DNA of 64,000 nucleotides from Diabrotica undecimpunctata. Taxonomy: Eukaryota > Arthropoda > Insecta > Coleoptera > Chrysomelidae. The stretch covers positions 121,105,961 through 121,169,960 of the forward strand of contig NC_092803.1 of the NCBI RefSeq assembly GCF_040954645.1, written 5' to 3'. The notes under the pieces are model-generated. The model worked only from the letters and a program-made list of their open reading frames with translations. It had not been told where the DNA came from and did no database searches. This document shows positions 10,099 through 22,312 of this stretch, piece after piece (the first letter of the stretch is position 1; every line of letters begins with the position of its first letter). Made by a program: the position numbers and the translations under genes.

Positions 10099-10220
10099 TT
10101 AATTACTATTTAAATGGGAATAAGCCACAATTAAAGGTTAAAATACGTTTATTGACGTTTCAATTTCCACTTCGGAAATCGTTCTCAAAATACAAACATT
10201 AGTAAATTAAACAAATTTTG
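10099..10220 (-). repeat. Dispersed repeat copy 1 (GGGAATAAGCCACAATT family)
   Basis: It runs from AATGGGAATAAGCCACAATT through GACGTTTCAATTTCCACTTCGG to AATTAAACAAATTTTG. The same order appears in reverse complement at 36458-36634 and in part at 55250-55340. Its core folds as a hammerhead-like structure on the minus strand. Confidence 0.75.
10150..10192 (-). ncRNA. Hammerhead-like fold with altered core
   Basis: On the minus strand it reads: stem I TATT, core TTGAGAA, one base, stem II GATTTCC/GGAAATT with loop GAAGT, GAAAC, GTC, then stem I' AATA. The order, the GAAA box and the GTC cleavage triplet are those of a type I hammerhead with a minimal stem III. The usual CTGANGA core is changed at positions 3 and 8, C to T and G to A, which keeps the 3-8 pairing. 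Activity is doubtful because of the position-8 change. Confidence 0.4.
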
Positions 10221-10534
10221 TTTTTTGTTACTTAGTGAAAAATTCTTCTAATTATTTAATTTTATCTGACTCATCTATATTGACAATTCAGACATGCATT
10301 ATACATTTTAAAGTAGACGACTTTAAAATGATATTGCCAATATTGTTGAGTTGCGTTCCTGGGACGACTTTACTTATAAGATAGTTCATTCGATTACATG
10401 AAATCAACTGTAACTTGAGAATATCCGTCAGAAAAGATCATAACATGTAATTCGTCTTTAAAAAGACAAATACATGCCATGATGTCAGTAAAATTCTCCT
10501 GTTAGTGATTCCATAGTAAATTATGAGGGAAAAA

Positions 10535-10865
10535 ACCAGGAAAAAAACCTCATAATACTATCCCGACATGGTAAGTATTTGATCGTGCATTTAGTTTACC
10601 TTCAATAAACACCAAATTCCGATTTTATATGTTTGTTATTTAAAAAACAAATGATGTATTCTCTATATGTTACTGACTTACCAATACTGGTAAGTAAAAG
10701 GAAAATACCAGTATTGGTAAGTCAGTAACATATAGAGAATACATAATTTATGTTTTTTAAATAACAAACATATAAAATCGGAATTTGGTGTTTATTGAAG
10801 GTAAACTAAATGCACGATCAAATACTTACCATGTCGGGATAGTATTATGAGGGTTTTTTCCTGGT
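10535..10865. mobile_element. Near-perfect 331-bp palindrome, MITE-like
   Basis: The left arm 10535-10692 and right arm 10706-10865 are reverse complements, apart from a few changes around 10655-10665 versus 10740-10750. The loop is only 13 bases. The ends read ACCAGGAAAAAA. There is no coding sequence. Transcription would give an almost fully paired hairpin. I infer a non-autonomous DNA element or a recent inverted duplication. Confidence 0.8.
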
Positions 10866-13800
10866 ATTTACAGATAGTGAAGCATTAAAAATGCGAATTA
10901 ATGAAGAGTGTGCAAAAATAACCTCACGCGTTCTGGCTAATATTAGACGAGAATTTTACAATCGATTGAGATACTGTTTACTACAAATGACGGATTGTTT
11001 GAACATTTGTTAGTTTTATGTTTAGAAATTATCAGTATTCAGATCACAGTATTTTCAAACTATATTAAAATCCTTTAAAAAAAAAATTAAGATTTGGCAG
11101 TGCTCACGCTATTGCCTTGTTACATTTTTTTTATATAATTAAATTATTAAATAATTTTTAATCCTTTTACCATTGTTACTGAGACGCCGATGGCCGTATT
11201 TGCAAATAATATATACGCGGTTAGTCGTGTTTACCATTAGGAAAATTCTTTCTAATATATATCGCCTATCTCAAAACACGGAAGGTCCTACTTATTATTC
11301 TCGTTAATCCTCGGTTAATTCTTTTCGGTTTCAGGCGATTTCTTTTTTGATAAATTTGATAAACGTCGAAGGCACGTTATAGTAATTTTCTGAGAAAACT
11401 TAATCCAAAAGTATTTACCTTTCATCACGTTTCTAGCTAGAAGAGTACCGTTATTTTCGATATCGTTAGAACTTTTACCTTCCTAGAAATACATACAGGC
11501 CGGCTTGTCATTTTTAAGTGGGGGATATGGCACCTATTTTTGGGAAAAGCTTGTGAAATTTTGAGAAGGGAAATTTACTTCTGGCAGGGTGACTTTTGAG
11601 TAAAGCCGCTTGCCTAAATAACTGTCTCTGTGTTATCTTACCGTCTCTGTGAATTATTCTTAAGGTGTGTATACACTTAAATGTTTTAGTTCTTAATCTA
11701 ATACCATATTAGATTAAAGATTTGTATAAACTACCTTTAAGTTAATTAACTTCAGTGTTTAATACAAGTAAAGTATTTAGCTTCAGTGAAGAGTACAGCA
11801 GTCATCAAGATTTATCGCAAGTTATCATAATCTTTTTATCTTCAACTATCTTGGCGAATCTCCGTCGACTATTTCTTCTCCTGTACTTAAGGTTAACTAC
11901 TGAGTTTCTACTATTCAATCAAGTAACACTTAATATTTTCATACGAACTTTCAGTCAGCTATTAAGAACTTTTAATTTTAATTCTCAATTAATCATTAAA
12001 CAACAGTGCGATACAGATAATTAACTTAAGCCAAGTGCGGGTTGGTTTAATTTTTATAATATAGAATTCTCGTAACCTTTTTATTATTCTTTGTTATTAT
12101 CTTATTCTTGTATTCTTTTGAATTTAACTTGAATTAACTTTGTTTTATTTGCTATTCATTTTTTTAATTTAGTGTACCCGTTATCTCGAGATAAGCCCAT
12201 AAGCAGTAAAGAGAGATTTATATCATCTTTAGTTGAATACTATTAAATACTATCAAGCTCTCTTCGCTGATAACTTAAACTGTGTATGATTTTATTATAT
12301 TGTATTTATAGAGGTATTTCCTAATTATAATACTGTTTATTGTTATATGTATACCACCATTCAATAATTGATGGTGCATTTTTTTTACATGCCTGTACAT
12401 TCAGCTGCCTATATCATAGTGGTGTTGAATATATCGTTTTGTTTTATCAATGAATTTTATTTCTCGACTCCTAATAAGTTTCCTGGTATAACAATACCTC
12501 TGAATGTTTGTTTATTATATTAAATAATTATTATACCTTCGGTCAGAAGAAAGATCAGGCTGATTAAGTTTTGTAGGTAAGTAGGTGGGCGGAGTCCACC
12601 TAATATATTTATTATTTGTTTATATAGTGTGTTGACCGAATTTATTTAATAATTAACTGTCGATATATTTCCTTGGATTTGGTCTCAGAACCTAAATATC
12701 TTTCCTTAACTCTTTTCTTTTCTAAGGTTTCTTAATTTTCTCCTTGAACCCAAAAAGTTAAGTAGCGCCCTGTTTCTATCTTATCGTATTTTTGGTAATT
12801 TTACCCGTCTATCGTTTTGTTTATTTCTGTATCTTTTCTAATATCTATTACCCTGTTCTACCTTTTTCGTCAGTTGAACCCATTCCCGGTTCCAAAAGCT
12901 AGTTTCGAACCCAAGACTCGCTCTCCACCAATCATCTGGCTGCCGTCCGCAGTGTCTCCATTGGTGACCTTTCTAGCACCATCCAAAAAAAGTTTTCCGA
13001 GGTTACAGCCTGAATACACCACTATTGCTGATCTTTTCTCAACTGAGTACATTTTATTAACTTTATTTTTTAAACAGTAAATCATAAAATGAAAATATTG
13101 CAATTCAAATATTGTTAATATCTAACATATTAATATAGAAAAAAATAATAAAGTAATAAAAAATATAAAATAGCAGCTCCTTGGAATATACTATATTTAT
13201 TATCACTTGGCTCTGTAGATATTTACAACTCCTTAATTCAATTTTTAAAAGACAGCAAATTATCATTATAATTCTCTAAAAATTATTTAGTTAATCTTGT
13301 TACCTTTGTTTTAAACCATTTGTATAACTTCCTCCTCTCCGTGACCTAGTGTTGTTGTGTCTTATATAAATAAATGCCTTGATAGGTCCCTAGGCGAGAA
13401 GAGTGTATCCCTGTTCTCCTAATATAGATGTAATAATCTTTTATTTTGATAGGGCATTAAAAAAATCTAACATCTAACATAATTGTGATCAAATGCAACC
13501 CGTTATACAAATAAGTGCACTACGTGTGGCCTAACTTTTACAATACTCTGGCAAATGTATTTTTATTTGCGAAAAATTTTGAAATGTTTAATTCGTAGAA
13601 TAAATTTTAACATTTGCTTTCAATAGATTTCAGTCCTCCACAAATTGTTTCTCATCACTTTTGATTTAAAATAATCAGGGAATCAGGAATTTAACAGTTT
13701 AGAATTTCCTATGGCCCGTTTGAGCATTCACCACCTGATATGTATTTTGAATATTCCTTCTCATTCATTATGTCGTTATTACTAAAAAAGACTGTTCATT

Positions 13801-14559
13801 TCGATGATTAGGATAATTTTCACCGTTTAGGTTTAGGTTCACAGAGCTCAAAATTCTAACACCTGTCCCATACTCTGATCTTCTACACTTCATTATATAC
13901 TTAAGCAATTTACGTTTAAATTAGGCTAGACGCTTTTTGTAACTTTTTTTCATGAACCATATTTCTGAAGTTTTGCTGATCAGTAGACTGGTTCTTTTCT
14001 GGCTATTTTATTTATTTAATAGTTACTTTAAGTTTTATCAATCCAAAAGAAACTACATTCGCTAGATAACCTCTTGTGTTGACTTCTGCGCGTAGTGTAT
14101 TATTTCTGTTGATTTGTGAACCTAAGGGATGAGATATATGATGGATTCTAAAAAGGTTCTGAAACTGTTTTCTTGTGGCAAGTCAGTTGTATATTATGTT
14201 TATATGGGTTTAAGCCACATTTGATTGTAATGAAGAATAGAGTTTTGAAAAACAATCGCTAAACAACTTTTGGTTAATAATAATAAAATCCATATAAACA
14301 TAATATTTAATAATGGACTTCCTTACACCTTTGAATGTATGTCACTGAATATTTTAAGTTTAGGAATAAACCACAATGAAGTGTAATTACCATTCTTTGT
14401 GTTTTGTCGTTTGGTCTTCCAAAGCGAAAATTGTTAATAAACATTATTAAATTTTTAAATATACATAAAAATTGCAGTAATAATTATATATTTTTTTAAT
14501 TCATTCAGTTTATTTGTTATCAGTTTTATTGTTAATTTTAGTGTTGCGTTTAATAAATT
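10866..14559. other. Intergenic or intronic, no gene recognised
   Basis: AT-rich. The stretch 12880-13060 is clearly richer in GC. On the minus strand it contains GGGTTCGAAAC, like the B box of a tRNA gene, but no matching A box at the usual distance, so an old SINE is only a guess. A small hairpin (GGTGGGCGGAGTCCACC) lies near 12584-12600. Short tags near 14205 and 14350 resemble the AATAAGCCACAA family. Confidence 0.3.
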
Positions 14560-15450
14560 AATTCCTCTGCGATTTTCCGGGTCAGATTTGTATCCCTTTT
14601 TGAAGAGAGGTATTAGGATGTTTGATCTTCATTCTTGTGGTATTCTGTTTTGTTCTATTTTTTGGATTAATTTTAATAGTTGTTTGGTCAGATATGGTCC
14701 TCCGTACTTGAGGATTTCATTCGGTATTCTGTCCTCTCCAGGTGATTTTCTATTGTTTAATTTCCTTCATGCTTCCTTTACCTTTTCCTCGTCAATATTT
14801 ATTTCTTCGTTTGCCGTCACTTCTGGTGTTGGTGGTTCATTATCGTCACCATTAGCAAATAGGGTACGAAAGTACTCTGCCCATGTTTCCTTCTAAATGT
14901 GTTTCGTCTTTATTAGTTCGTTTATTTTTTTTTTGTCCGCTGATCGTTCTCCATATTTCTTTTTGTGTTCCGTAGAAGTCGTGCTCCATCTGTTTTGGGA
15001 AGCTATGTTCTATTTTACACACTACAGTTTACTGTTTTATTTGTCTAACTAAAGTATTCGTTTCATTTCTGATTCAGTTATAGTGGTTGTATGCTTGTTG
15101 TGTTCTATATTGTAAACAAGCTCTCTTTTTTTTTTCTTCACATTTTGCCTTCATCTCTCTAAACCATAGGGATTTCTTTTTTGATATGTTAGTATTCGTT
15201 ACTTTCCGCTTCCCAACTGATTCTGTTGCCGCGTTTTATTTTGAGTTTTTCCCAGCTTTTCTCAATGTTATCGTTTTGTAATATGTATTTGATTCCCAGC
15301 GATCTTCTCCGATATTCTTTTTCTGTATAGGTATTCCGAGAATTCCGTACTTAGTATTTCGATTCTGATTTTTGTTTGTGTTGGCGCCGATCTTCTTGTT
15401 ATAAGTAGGGTTTTTGAATCCGTTATTAGAATTATATCGTATGCATACAT
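14560..15450 (-). mobile_element. LINE reverse transcriptase remnant (antisense)
   Basis: On the minus strand the region near 15280-14940 reads like the linker between LINE endonuclease and RT (KKSLWFREMKAKCEEKK, later QRNQ-type basic repeats and WRTISGQKK). The region 14900-14640 reads EYFRTLFANGDDN, PPTPEV and EEINIDEEKVKEAMKEIK, the usual lead-in to the N.KAPG-DGIP motif. Several stops and shifts are present. The 102-codon plus-strand frame here is only the antisense shadow. Confidence 0.65.
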
Positions 15451-15479
15451 AAGGTCGTAATTTTAACTAGTGTAACTCT

Positions 15480-15727
15480 TTCACTCTTTGATATTGGCTT
15501 GATCTTACGCCTTCTAATTGCACGTCAGTTTTCTGAACTTTGATAAAATTTATAATTTTCTCAGGTTCGTTAAATTGCTCTAGACATCTTTATATTGTAA
15601 TTATTTCACTCTTTGATACCGCCTTGATCATCTTCTAACTGCACGTCGGTTTTGTAGGCTTTTGATAACGTTTATGATTTTCTCAGGTATGTAATTTACA
15701 TTATTCTAGACATTTTTGTGTTAGTTA
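15480..15727. repeat. Tandem duplication, two units of about 124 bp
   Basis: The block starting TTTCACTCTTTGATA at about 15479 and again at about 15603 repeats in order: CTTGATC, CTTCTAA-TGCACGTC, GTTTT, TTTGATAA, ATTTTCTCAGGT and CTAGACAT. The copies are diverged, so the duplication is old. It may belong to the adjacent antisense LINE. Confidence 0.65.
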
Positions 15728-17731
15728 AAATAAAAATGACAAAAGCAGTCTTTTAAGTATATAAATGTCAAAATTACTTTTTCCCAAGTTTCTAATTTCC
15801 TTTATTTTATGTTTCTCAAAGTTGGTTTGTTTATCAGCTGGTATATGCGGCTTGTTCGTGTTATAATCTATTTAATTTTATTTTGCCAAAAACAGTTTTT
15901 TCCCTCATGACCTAGGATTTTAATCATTTCATGTACAATACAATATGTTTTCGTATTTCCTCCACATTTATTTCCCTTATGTTTATTTTAGTTTTTAGAA
16001 ATCCATGTTCCAACCGATTTTTTAATACTTTGACCACTCCCTTGTTTCAAACTTAATTGATTAAGCATGCCCAATTCATTAGTTTTAATATTTTTTAGGC
16101 AATAACGATCAATGTATGTGTTCTTATTAAGCGATTGTTGTGTATTTTAATCTATATATCCATTCATATTTCATTTCCCATAATATTTTTCAAGTTATTC
16201 AACAAAAAAAATGAAGTTATTTAACTAATATATGTCCATTTTTGACAGGAAATTATGGAAATTGTCTCATTTTACTACTTTTAATTACTCATTACCACCA
16301 TAAGATTACTATCCCATTTTATTAAATCAAACCACTTCATAGAATTATAAATTTTATTACTACTTCTGCCAGTTTTTTTTAAACAGGAAACAAACATAAA
16401 ATTAAACAGGTTTATTTAATTTTTGTATTTTGTGTGATAATTCAGCCTCCTCTCCTCCATTGGAGTGATTCTTGATAAAAACGAGTCTTATTTTCATCCA
16501 TGAAATTTTTTCTTTCAAACTGTTTCCTTGCTGCCAAATAGTTGGAAAGACATGCTTTCGGTACACGAAAACAAATTTTTGGTCCCTCATTACTGTACTT
16601 ATTTTTCATTCTTAATTTTTCATTGTTGATTCTTATTATTTCATTTAATTTGGTAGATTAAGGATTAGGATGCATAAAGGACCAAGGTTCTTTAAAAGTA
16701 TACAAAAGATCACCATGTGCTTAAAATACACAGTATATAAGAGAAAACCAGTCGTAAAATAGTGTTAGCCTAGTAGAGCAGCTTCCTCGATGTCACCTCG
16801 TAATTGTTACCGCGATAATTTTTATTTTTATTATTTTCTGCGCATATTCGGATTTAAATTTCATTTATTATAACATTTACGAGCAGATAGTTATTAAATC
16901 GGAATTACTATTTAGGTAAAACTTGATTACACATTTCCATTTACATATTGTTGATTTTAGGCTTCAGCGTTAGTGGTAACAAGTTAACTATAAATGATCC
17001 AATAAGGGATACAGTAGCCATGCCATCTTTCCCTGGAAGCCGTCAATTATACACCAGTGTACTGTAGGCGATTGGCTTATTGAACACATAATGATACCAT
17101 GAAAAGTGATATTTGATCAAGGTTCATTTTCTTCTAATATCACGTCCTCATTGGATGTTGGCAATCATTCTTTCCGATAACCAAGTTTGTTTGGAATGGT
17201 TTTAATATGTTTCATCCATGAGATGAATAATATGTTCGGCCTTCTGGTTCCTTTTAATTATCTCACTTTATAACATACAGAATTTTGTACATAATTATTT
17301 TTTGCAAAACATATGCGTTAGTGCATACGTTATAACTGCGATAACACCACATTTCAAAGTCTGTTATTTTGTTGCTGCTTGCTTTTAGTAGGATCCACGT
17401 TTTTCAATTCATTTAGAGTTGAAAAGCTTTATATTCACTAAAAAATCGCGGTGTATTTTCAGATATATATCGATTGTGTCGAGACAAGATAGTGGTATAT
17501 CTCTACCATGAGACATTCTGGTGAAGAGTATTGCGAAAATAATATAGTTTTCAGCACATCTAGTTTCTGGTACTTTTCCCTTAATGCTTACTTTATTAGC
17601 ACATAAAAAATCTTTGTTAGGATCTGCATTAGTGGTCATTTAGATATTATGAAGGTGTTTTGCTATGATGACAGAGAGAGAGATCCATCTAATTTTAACT
17701 TGCTCACGTAACATCTTTAATGCACTAGAAT
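15728..17731. other. No gene recognised
   Basis: AT-rich. A 76-codon minus-strand frame at 17409-17639 has a balanced composition but matches nothing I recognise. A stretch near 17130-17190 ending in TTGGCAATCATT resembles LINE tails seen elsewhere in the window, but it is too short to call. Confidence 0.25.
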
Positions 17732-17882
17732 ACTCGGTCCGCTAGTCCCAGTCCCAACTGTCTAGTTAATTTAGTAATCATTTTTTTGATACGTTGGTTA
17801 AATTTTGACAGACTGGGTGTGGCTGAAAATTACTAGCCCACTTGCTCATAGACAATATGAATTTTAACTTAAAAACAAAAAA
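17732..17882 (+). repeat. Dispersed repeat, copy A
   Basis: ACTCGGTCCGCT, CAGTCCCAACTGTCTAG, TTAAATTTTGACA, GTGGCTG-AAATTACTA and AACTTAAAAA blocks recur in the same order and orientation at 21091-21265. This gives diverged direct repeats about 3.4 kb apart. The family is unidentified. Confidence 0.65.
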
Positions 17883-18789
17883 TTAATTAGTCACTTTAAC
17901 AAAATGTTTTATTTGGAATGTTTTTAATGAAAATATACTCCCATTTTCATGATTATTCTTTTTTTTTTTTTTTCAATGAAAATCGGCTTCAACATTAAAC
18001 TATCAAAGTTTATTTGGGCTATTAATAGTGAGAGGTAGAATTTTTCTATTATATCTTTTAGCAACGAATCTGTCAAAATATTTCTAAGCTGAGTGGACGG
18101 ACTACTATTGCTTACTAACAACTTTAATGAATTAGGCATAAACATAAATATTGTTATATTATTCAAAGATATGCTACATTGTCTGAAGAATTCTTATTAA
18201 GTGTTTTTCCTTAGAAAGTTACCTACTGTACAAAAAAGTTAACAGAATAAAATGAATAGTTTTGTAATTCGCTTCCGTAAAATTATTACTCTTTATAAAA
18301 GGTAGGTTATAAATTAAACCGCGTATTCTAGTGCCAAAATAACATGATAGAACTTAACTTAACTGGTGCAAATGTACACAAAAAAAAGAAAACTTTGAAA
18401 TTACAAAATGAAAATCGATTATTTCCAATATCTTTTAATTCCCTAAACCAACACAAATTTTTGTGAATGTTACAATTATTATTGTGGAACAATTAGTGTA
18501 ACATAATGTTTTACACAAATTTTTACCGCATAGTATTTTTACGAAAAGACATGTGTTTATCAGATACGGCTTTTGATCATTATGCTATAAAACTTTTAAG
18601 TTACAAAAAGCAGGATGTATGTTATTGCCAGACCCAAAAGATCGCTATTGCTATATAGCTTCCATCTATCGTCGCAAGTCGATAAGTGGGATCCTACCTT
18701 AGGTGTGTCTATTCGTTCCTATTAGTCGTTTTTTTTATATCCTTTCGTGACCAGCAATTAATTTATCATCCGACAATGGACAGGGCTAA

Positions 18790-18890
18790 ATTTTGAACAG
18801 CTAATAAGAACAGCTGAAGATAGAGAAGATTTTAAAATTGTAGTAGCCAACCTCCATTGAGGAGAGGGCACTTTAAGAAGAAGAATTAAT
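18790..18890 (+). mobile_element. LINE 3'-terminal coding tail
   Basis: The plus strand reads RTAEDREDFKIVVANLH, a stop, then EGTLRRR. This is the tail that ends several insect LINE polyproteins, and it finishes in an AAGAAGAAGAA run. The following bases up to about 19000 look like an oppositely oriented tail of a second LINE. Confidence 0.55.
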
Positions 18891-19217
18891 TTATGTCATC
18901 GGTCCATCCAGTTTGACGTCTGTATCTGGTTATCTTGTGTGCTCGTCATTCAATTATTCCCTTTGTCTATCGGTTGGTTTCCATTCTTCTTATACATACA
19001 CAGTGGGTCAGCCAAATGGAATAAATTAGCTAATAAATAAATGAGTGAATATTCGAAAAAACGGTCAAACACGTCGATTAGTATTTACAGTTGTGCATTT
19101 TTTTCCATAAAAACTTTTTATACGGGGTGTATCCTATAACGGTGGCCAATACCAACTTGCTTCTTTAAATAGAACACCCTGTATATTCATTAATTTTTTG
19201 ATTCCTCAGATCATTTT

Positions 19218-19247
19218 ACAATACAATACAATACAATACAATATAAT
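19218..19247. repeat. ACAAT microsatellite
   Basis: About five copies of ACAAT, then an AT-rich end. It sits within AT-rich non-coding sequence. Confidence 0.85.
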
Positions 19248-21090
19248 ATCCTATACCTATCTTCGACTGTTTCGGAAAGTAAAATGCAAAAATTCACATT
19301 TAGAAAAGAAAATTATTTATTTGTCGAAAATCGCTACCATTGTCTTAATACTTCTTGTCCTTTCTTGTCCAAGCATTCCTTTTTATTGATATGTTAAAAA
19401 AAACAAAAAATTGTTTACTTTATCTATATAAAATAGATATAGATAGATAATTTATGTGAAATCCTAATTTATTCTGACCAAAACTTACACAGAATTAAAC
19501 GCCCAGAATTAATCTCTTCTAAAAATATGTACGCTATGATAAAAAGGATAATTTAATTGTCCTTAATAACAGTAATATTACTATTTACAAGATATGCCAC
19601 TGTTTAATAGTATGGGATCGTTCAATAGCCGACTACGGATTTTTTTAAGAGAAAAAAGTTTCAAAAATTGTGTGTTAAACTAATGGTGGAACAATAATAA
19701 TTTAATTATAATGTCCACAGCATTTGAGGATTTAGAATAAAATCTATAACATTTTTGTGTGACGTATGCTCAACAAAATCATGAATAACAAACCATAACT
19801 GATAAGTGGCAAGATAATTTAAGTACTGAGACAAATATAGTGTTAAGAAGTGATAATACTAATGTTTTTATATAATTTTAATTATATAAAATTTATATAA
19901 TTTATATTTTCTGCCATTCAATGTGAATGGTGCCAATGTATTAGCGTCCACTTCGTAGTAAGAACTATGGATAAGTAAATATTTCTATCTTTAAGATTAT
20001 CTTTTACCTACACTACCTGATCAGTACATGGCTAAACATATCTATGATTATAAAAAAAATGAGAATCTTAAACATTTTTTTTTATTTTATTATTTTATTT
20101 ATTGCACTACTTTTTAAAATATAGACTTTTTAATGAAATGGATTTAAAATATGATTCAATTCAATGTAGAATGTAATGGAAGCAACAATGCTCAAGACAT
20201 AATATATAAGAAAACTTCAGAATCAATTTCATGTGGTTGACAAGAAAGTATTGAATATATCACGACAATAACGTAACCAAGAAAGATAAATAACTGACAT
20301 GATTAATATATAAAAAATCAAATTTATACATTCCAGAAAGGTCTAAAATGCCTGCAATCAAGATTTTAGAAAAATACTAATTTATCTGTAATGCAAATGA
20401 ATGGGCGCCCAATCAACAAAAAGAAACTAAGAAATTATAAGGCAACAGAAAGACAACTCGATCATGTAAGAAATTCAAAATATAATTATCAGGAAACTTA
20501 CATTTTAGAACAAATCCATAGGATTTATATATAAATATTATTCAATCATCTATTCCAAATAGAAAGAGAGAAAGAAATAAATCAATATAAAGTTATGCCT
20601 AAAAAATAGCTTAATGTAAAAGAATTTTAACCATAGCATCATACTTCAGATACATTCATAATTAGGTTATTAGCTGAAAAAGACAATTGTAATGCTAAAA
20701 ACTAATGATTACAAATAGACAAATAGATGTCACACTAAACTACAATTGACTTTATTTAGGTGAAAACTGGATTTAACTAATCGAGTCAATTCTTTATATC
20801 AGCAGTTGATAAGGTGAAAACCAATGAACAACGCGAACGTGATGGTATGACAGGAAAAAAATCATTAATTATATAAATAAAACTATAAAACTATATGTAT
20901 AATGACGGTAATATATATTGACAGCTGAAAAGCAAAAGGCATAAGCGACATATTGGTTAAAATTGAGATTGTTATACCAGTTAGAATCTAGTTCAGTTTT
21001 TTAGATCGTTGCTTGATATGTTTGACAATTCTACTTGTCTTTGAGATATTGTTTTTGAGAAATATTTGTAAAAACAATAAAATATTTATA

Positions 21091-21265
21091 ACTCGGTTTG
21101 CTGATCTCAGTCCCAACTGTCTAGCAAATTTAGTATTTTAGCAAATTATTTTTTTGCTATTAGTTAAATTTTGACATCTACTGGAAGTGGCTGGAAATTA
21201 CTACACAACCAAGCACACGTGCTAATAGCTACTATTAATTGTAACTTAAAAATAAAAACAATATT
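21091..21265 (+). repeat. Dispersed repeat, copy B
   Basis: The direct-repeat partner of 17732-17882, with an extra 10-15 bases in the middle. It abuts the LINE fragment that follows. Confidence 0.65.
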
Positions 21266-21379
21266 GACATACAATATTGACAACAAAATAAAACTGCATC
21301 AATTAAAACAAAGGTTTAAATGTTTGTTTTTTAAATTTTATAGTTGTTATTGGCCTTGTATAGTTACATTCAACAATTT

Positions 21380-22312
21380 AGCATGTGTTCAAAAAGTACG
21401 TGTTAATGAACAGCTGTCAAAAGAAATTGATATTAGATGTGAAGTGAGACAGGGATGCGTATTGTCGCCAATTCTTTTTAATGCCTACTCCGAAGAGATC
21501 CTGAAAAACGCTCTTGAGGGTGAAACAGTTGGAATAAAGGTAAATGGAGTTCAGATTAACAACATTAGATATACGGACGACACTGTGAAAATATTGAAGG
21601 TCTTCAGAGACTGGTGACCAGAATAGCGGAGTATGGTGAAGAGTACGGTGTAACAATGAACATCAAGAAGACAAAAATTATGAGAATATCGAAAACTCAA
21701 AGAAATAACGAGACTCTTCTAATAAACGAAGCCAACGTCGAACAAGTGGACAAATATGCAGACCTGGGAACAATGATTAACTCCACAAATGATTACATTC
21801 AGGAGATCAAAATCAGAATAGAAAAGGCTAGAGCAAATTTCAACAAAATAAGAAGAGTGCTATGTACAAGGGATTTAAAATTGGAACTAAGAGCTAGGTT
21901 GGCGAGGTGCTATGTTTTTTCGACTTTGTTTTATGGAATGGAATCTTGGACCTTGAATGCGACATCAATGAAAAAACTGGAATCATTCGAGCTATGGGTG
22001 TGAACACGTCACAAACAAGGAGGTTCTGAAAAGGATGAATAAAAAAATAGAAACTTTAAATAAAATTAAAACAAGAAAATTGGAATATTTCGGACATATT
22101 ACACGTGGAGAGAAATACACCTTGCTCCAACTGATTATGCAGGGAAAGATCCAAGGAAAGAGAAGCATAGGGAGGCGCAGAATATCATGGCTGCGCAACC
22201 TGAGAGAGTGGTACGGATGTACATCAACTGAACTTTTCAGAGCAACCGTCTCTAAAGTTCGAATAGCTATGATGATTGCCGATCTCCGCCGCAGAGACGG
22301 CACTTGAAGTAG
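21380..22312 (+). mobile_element. LINE reverse transcriptase, C-terminal half
   Basis: The first frame (to 21617) carries the RT block VRQGCVLSPILFNAYSEE and a YTDD motif where active elements have YADD. After a frameshift, 21614-22003 continues with the RT thumb (IAEYGEEYGVTMNIKKTK, YADLG, then ARCYVFSTLFYGMESWTL). After another shift, 22035-22307 ends with LEYFGHITRGEKYTLLQLIM and the basic tail. The frames fit one LINE ORF2 broken twice. Known role: target-primed reverse transcription. This copy cannot encode it whole. Confidence 0.85.

Larger units (their letters stand above)
17883..21090. other. Non-coding, with a LINE tail and a pentanucleotide repeat
   Basis: Apart from the LINE tail (18790-18890) and the ACAAT repeat (19218-19247) I see no gene. 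An ACGGGGTGTATCC/ACACCCTGTA pair at 19119-19182 is a short inverted repeat of the kind that ends insect MITEs. The remainder is AT-rich. Confidence 0.3.

Noticed and set aside
11755..12024. 89-codon plus-strand frame, Leu/Ile/Phe-rich
   Set aside because: Its composition is that of AT-rich non-coding DNA, and it has no motif, splice context or start context.
12870..13103. 77-codon minus-strand frame in a GC-richer patch
   Set aside because: It looked like an exon at first, but no family match and no splice borders were seen. An old repeat is more likely.
14588..14896. 102-codon plus-strand frame rich in Phe and Ser
   Set aside because: It is the antisense of a recognisable LINE reverse transcriptase remnant.
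17409..17639. 76-codon minus-strand frame considered as the next eIF4G exon
   Set aside because: It has no 4E-binding motif, no suitable acceptor in the required phase and no low-complexity character.
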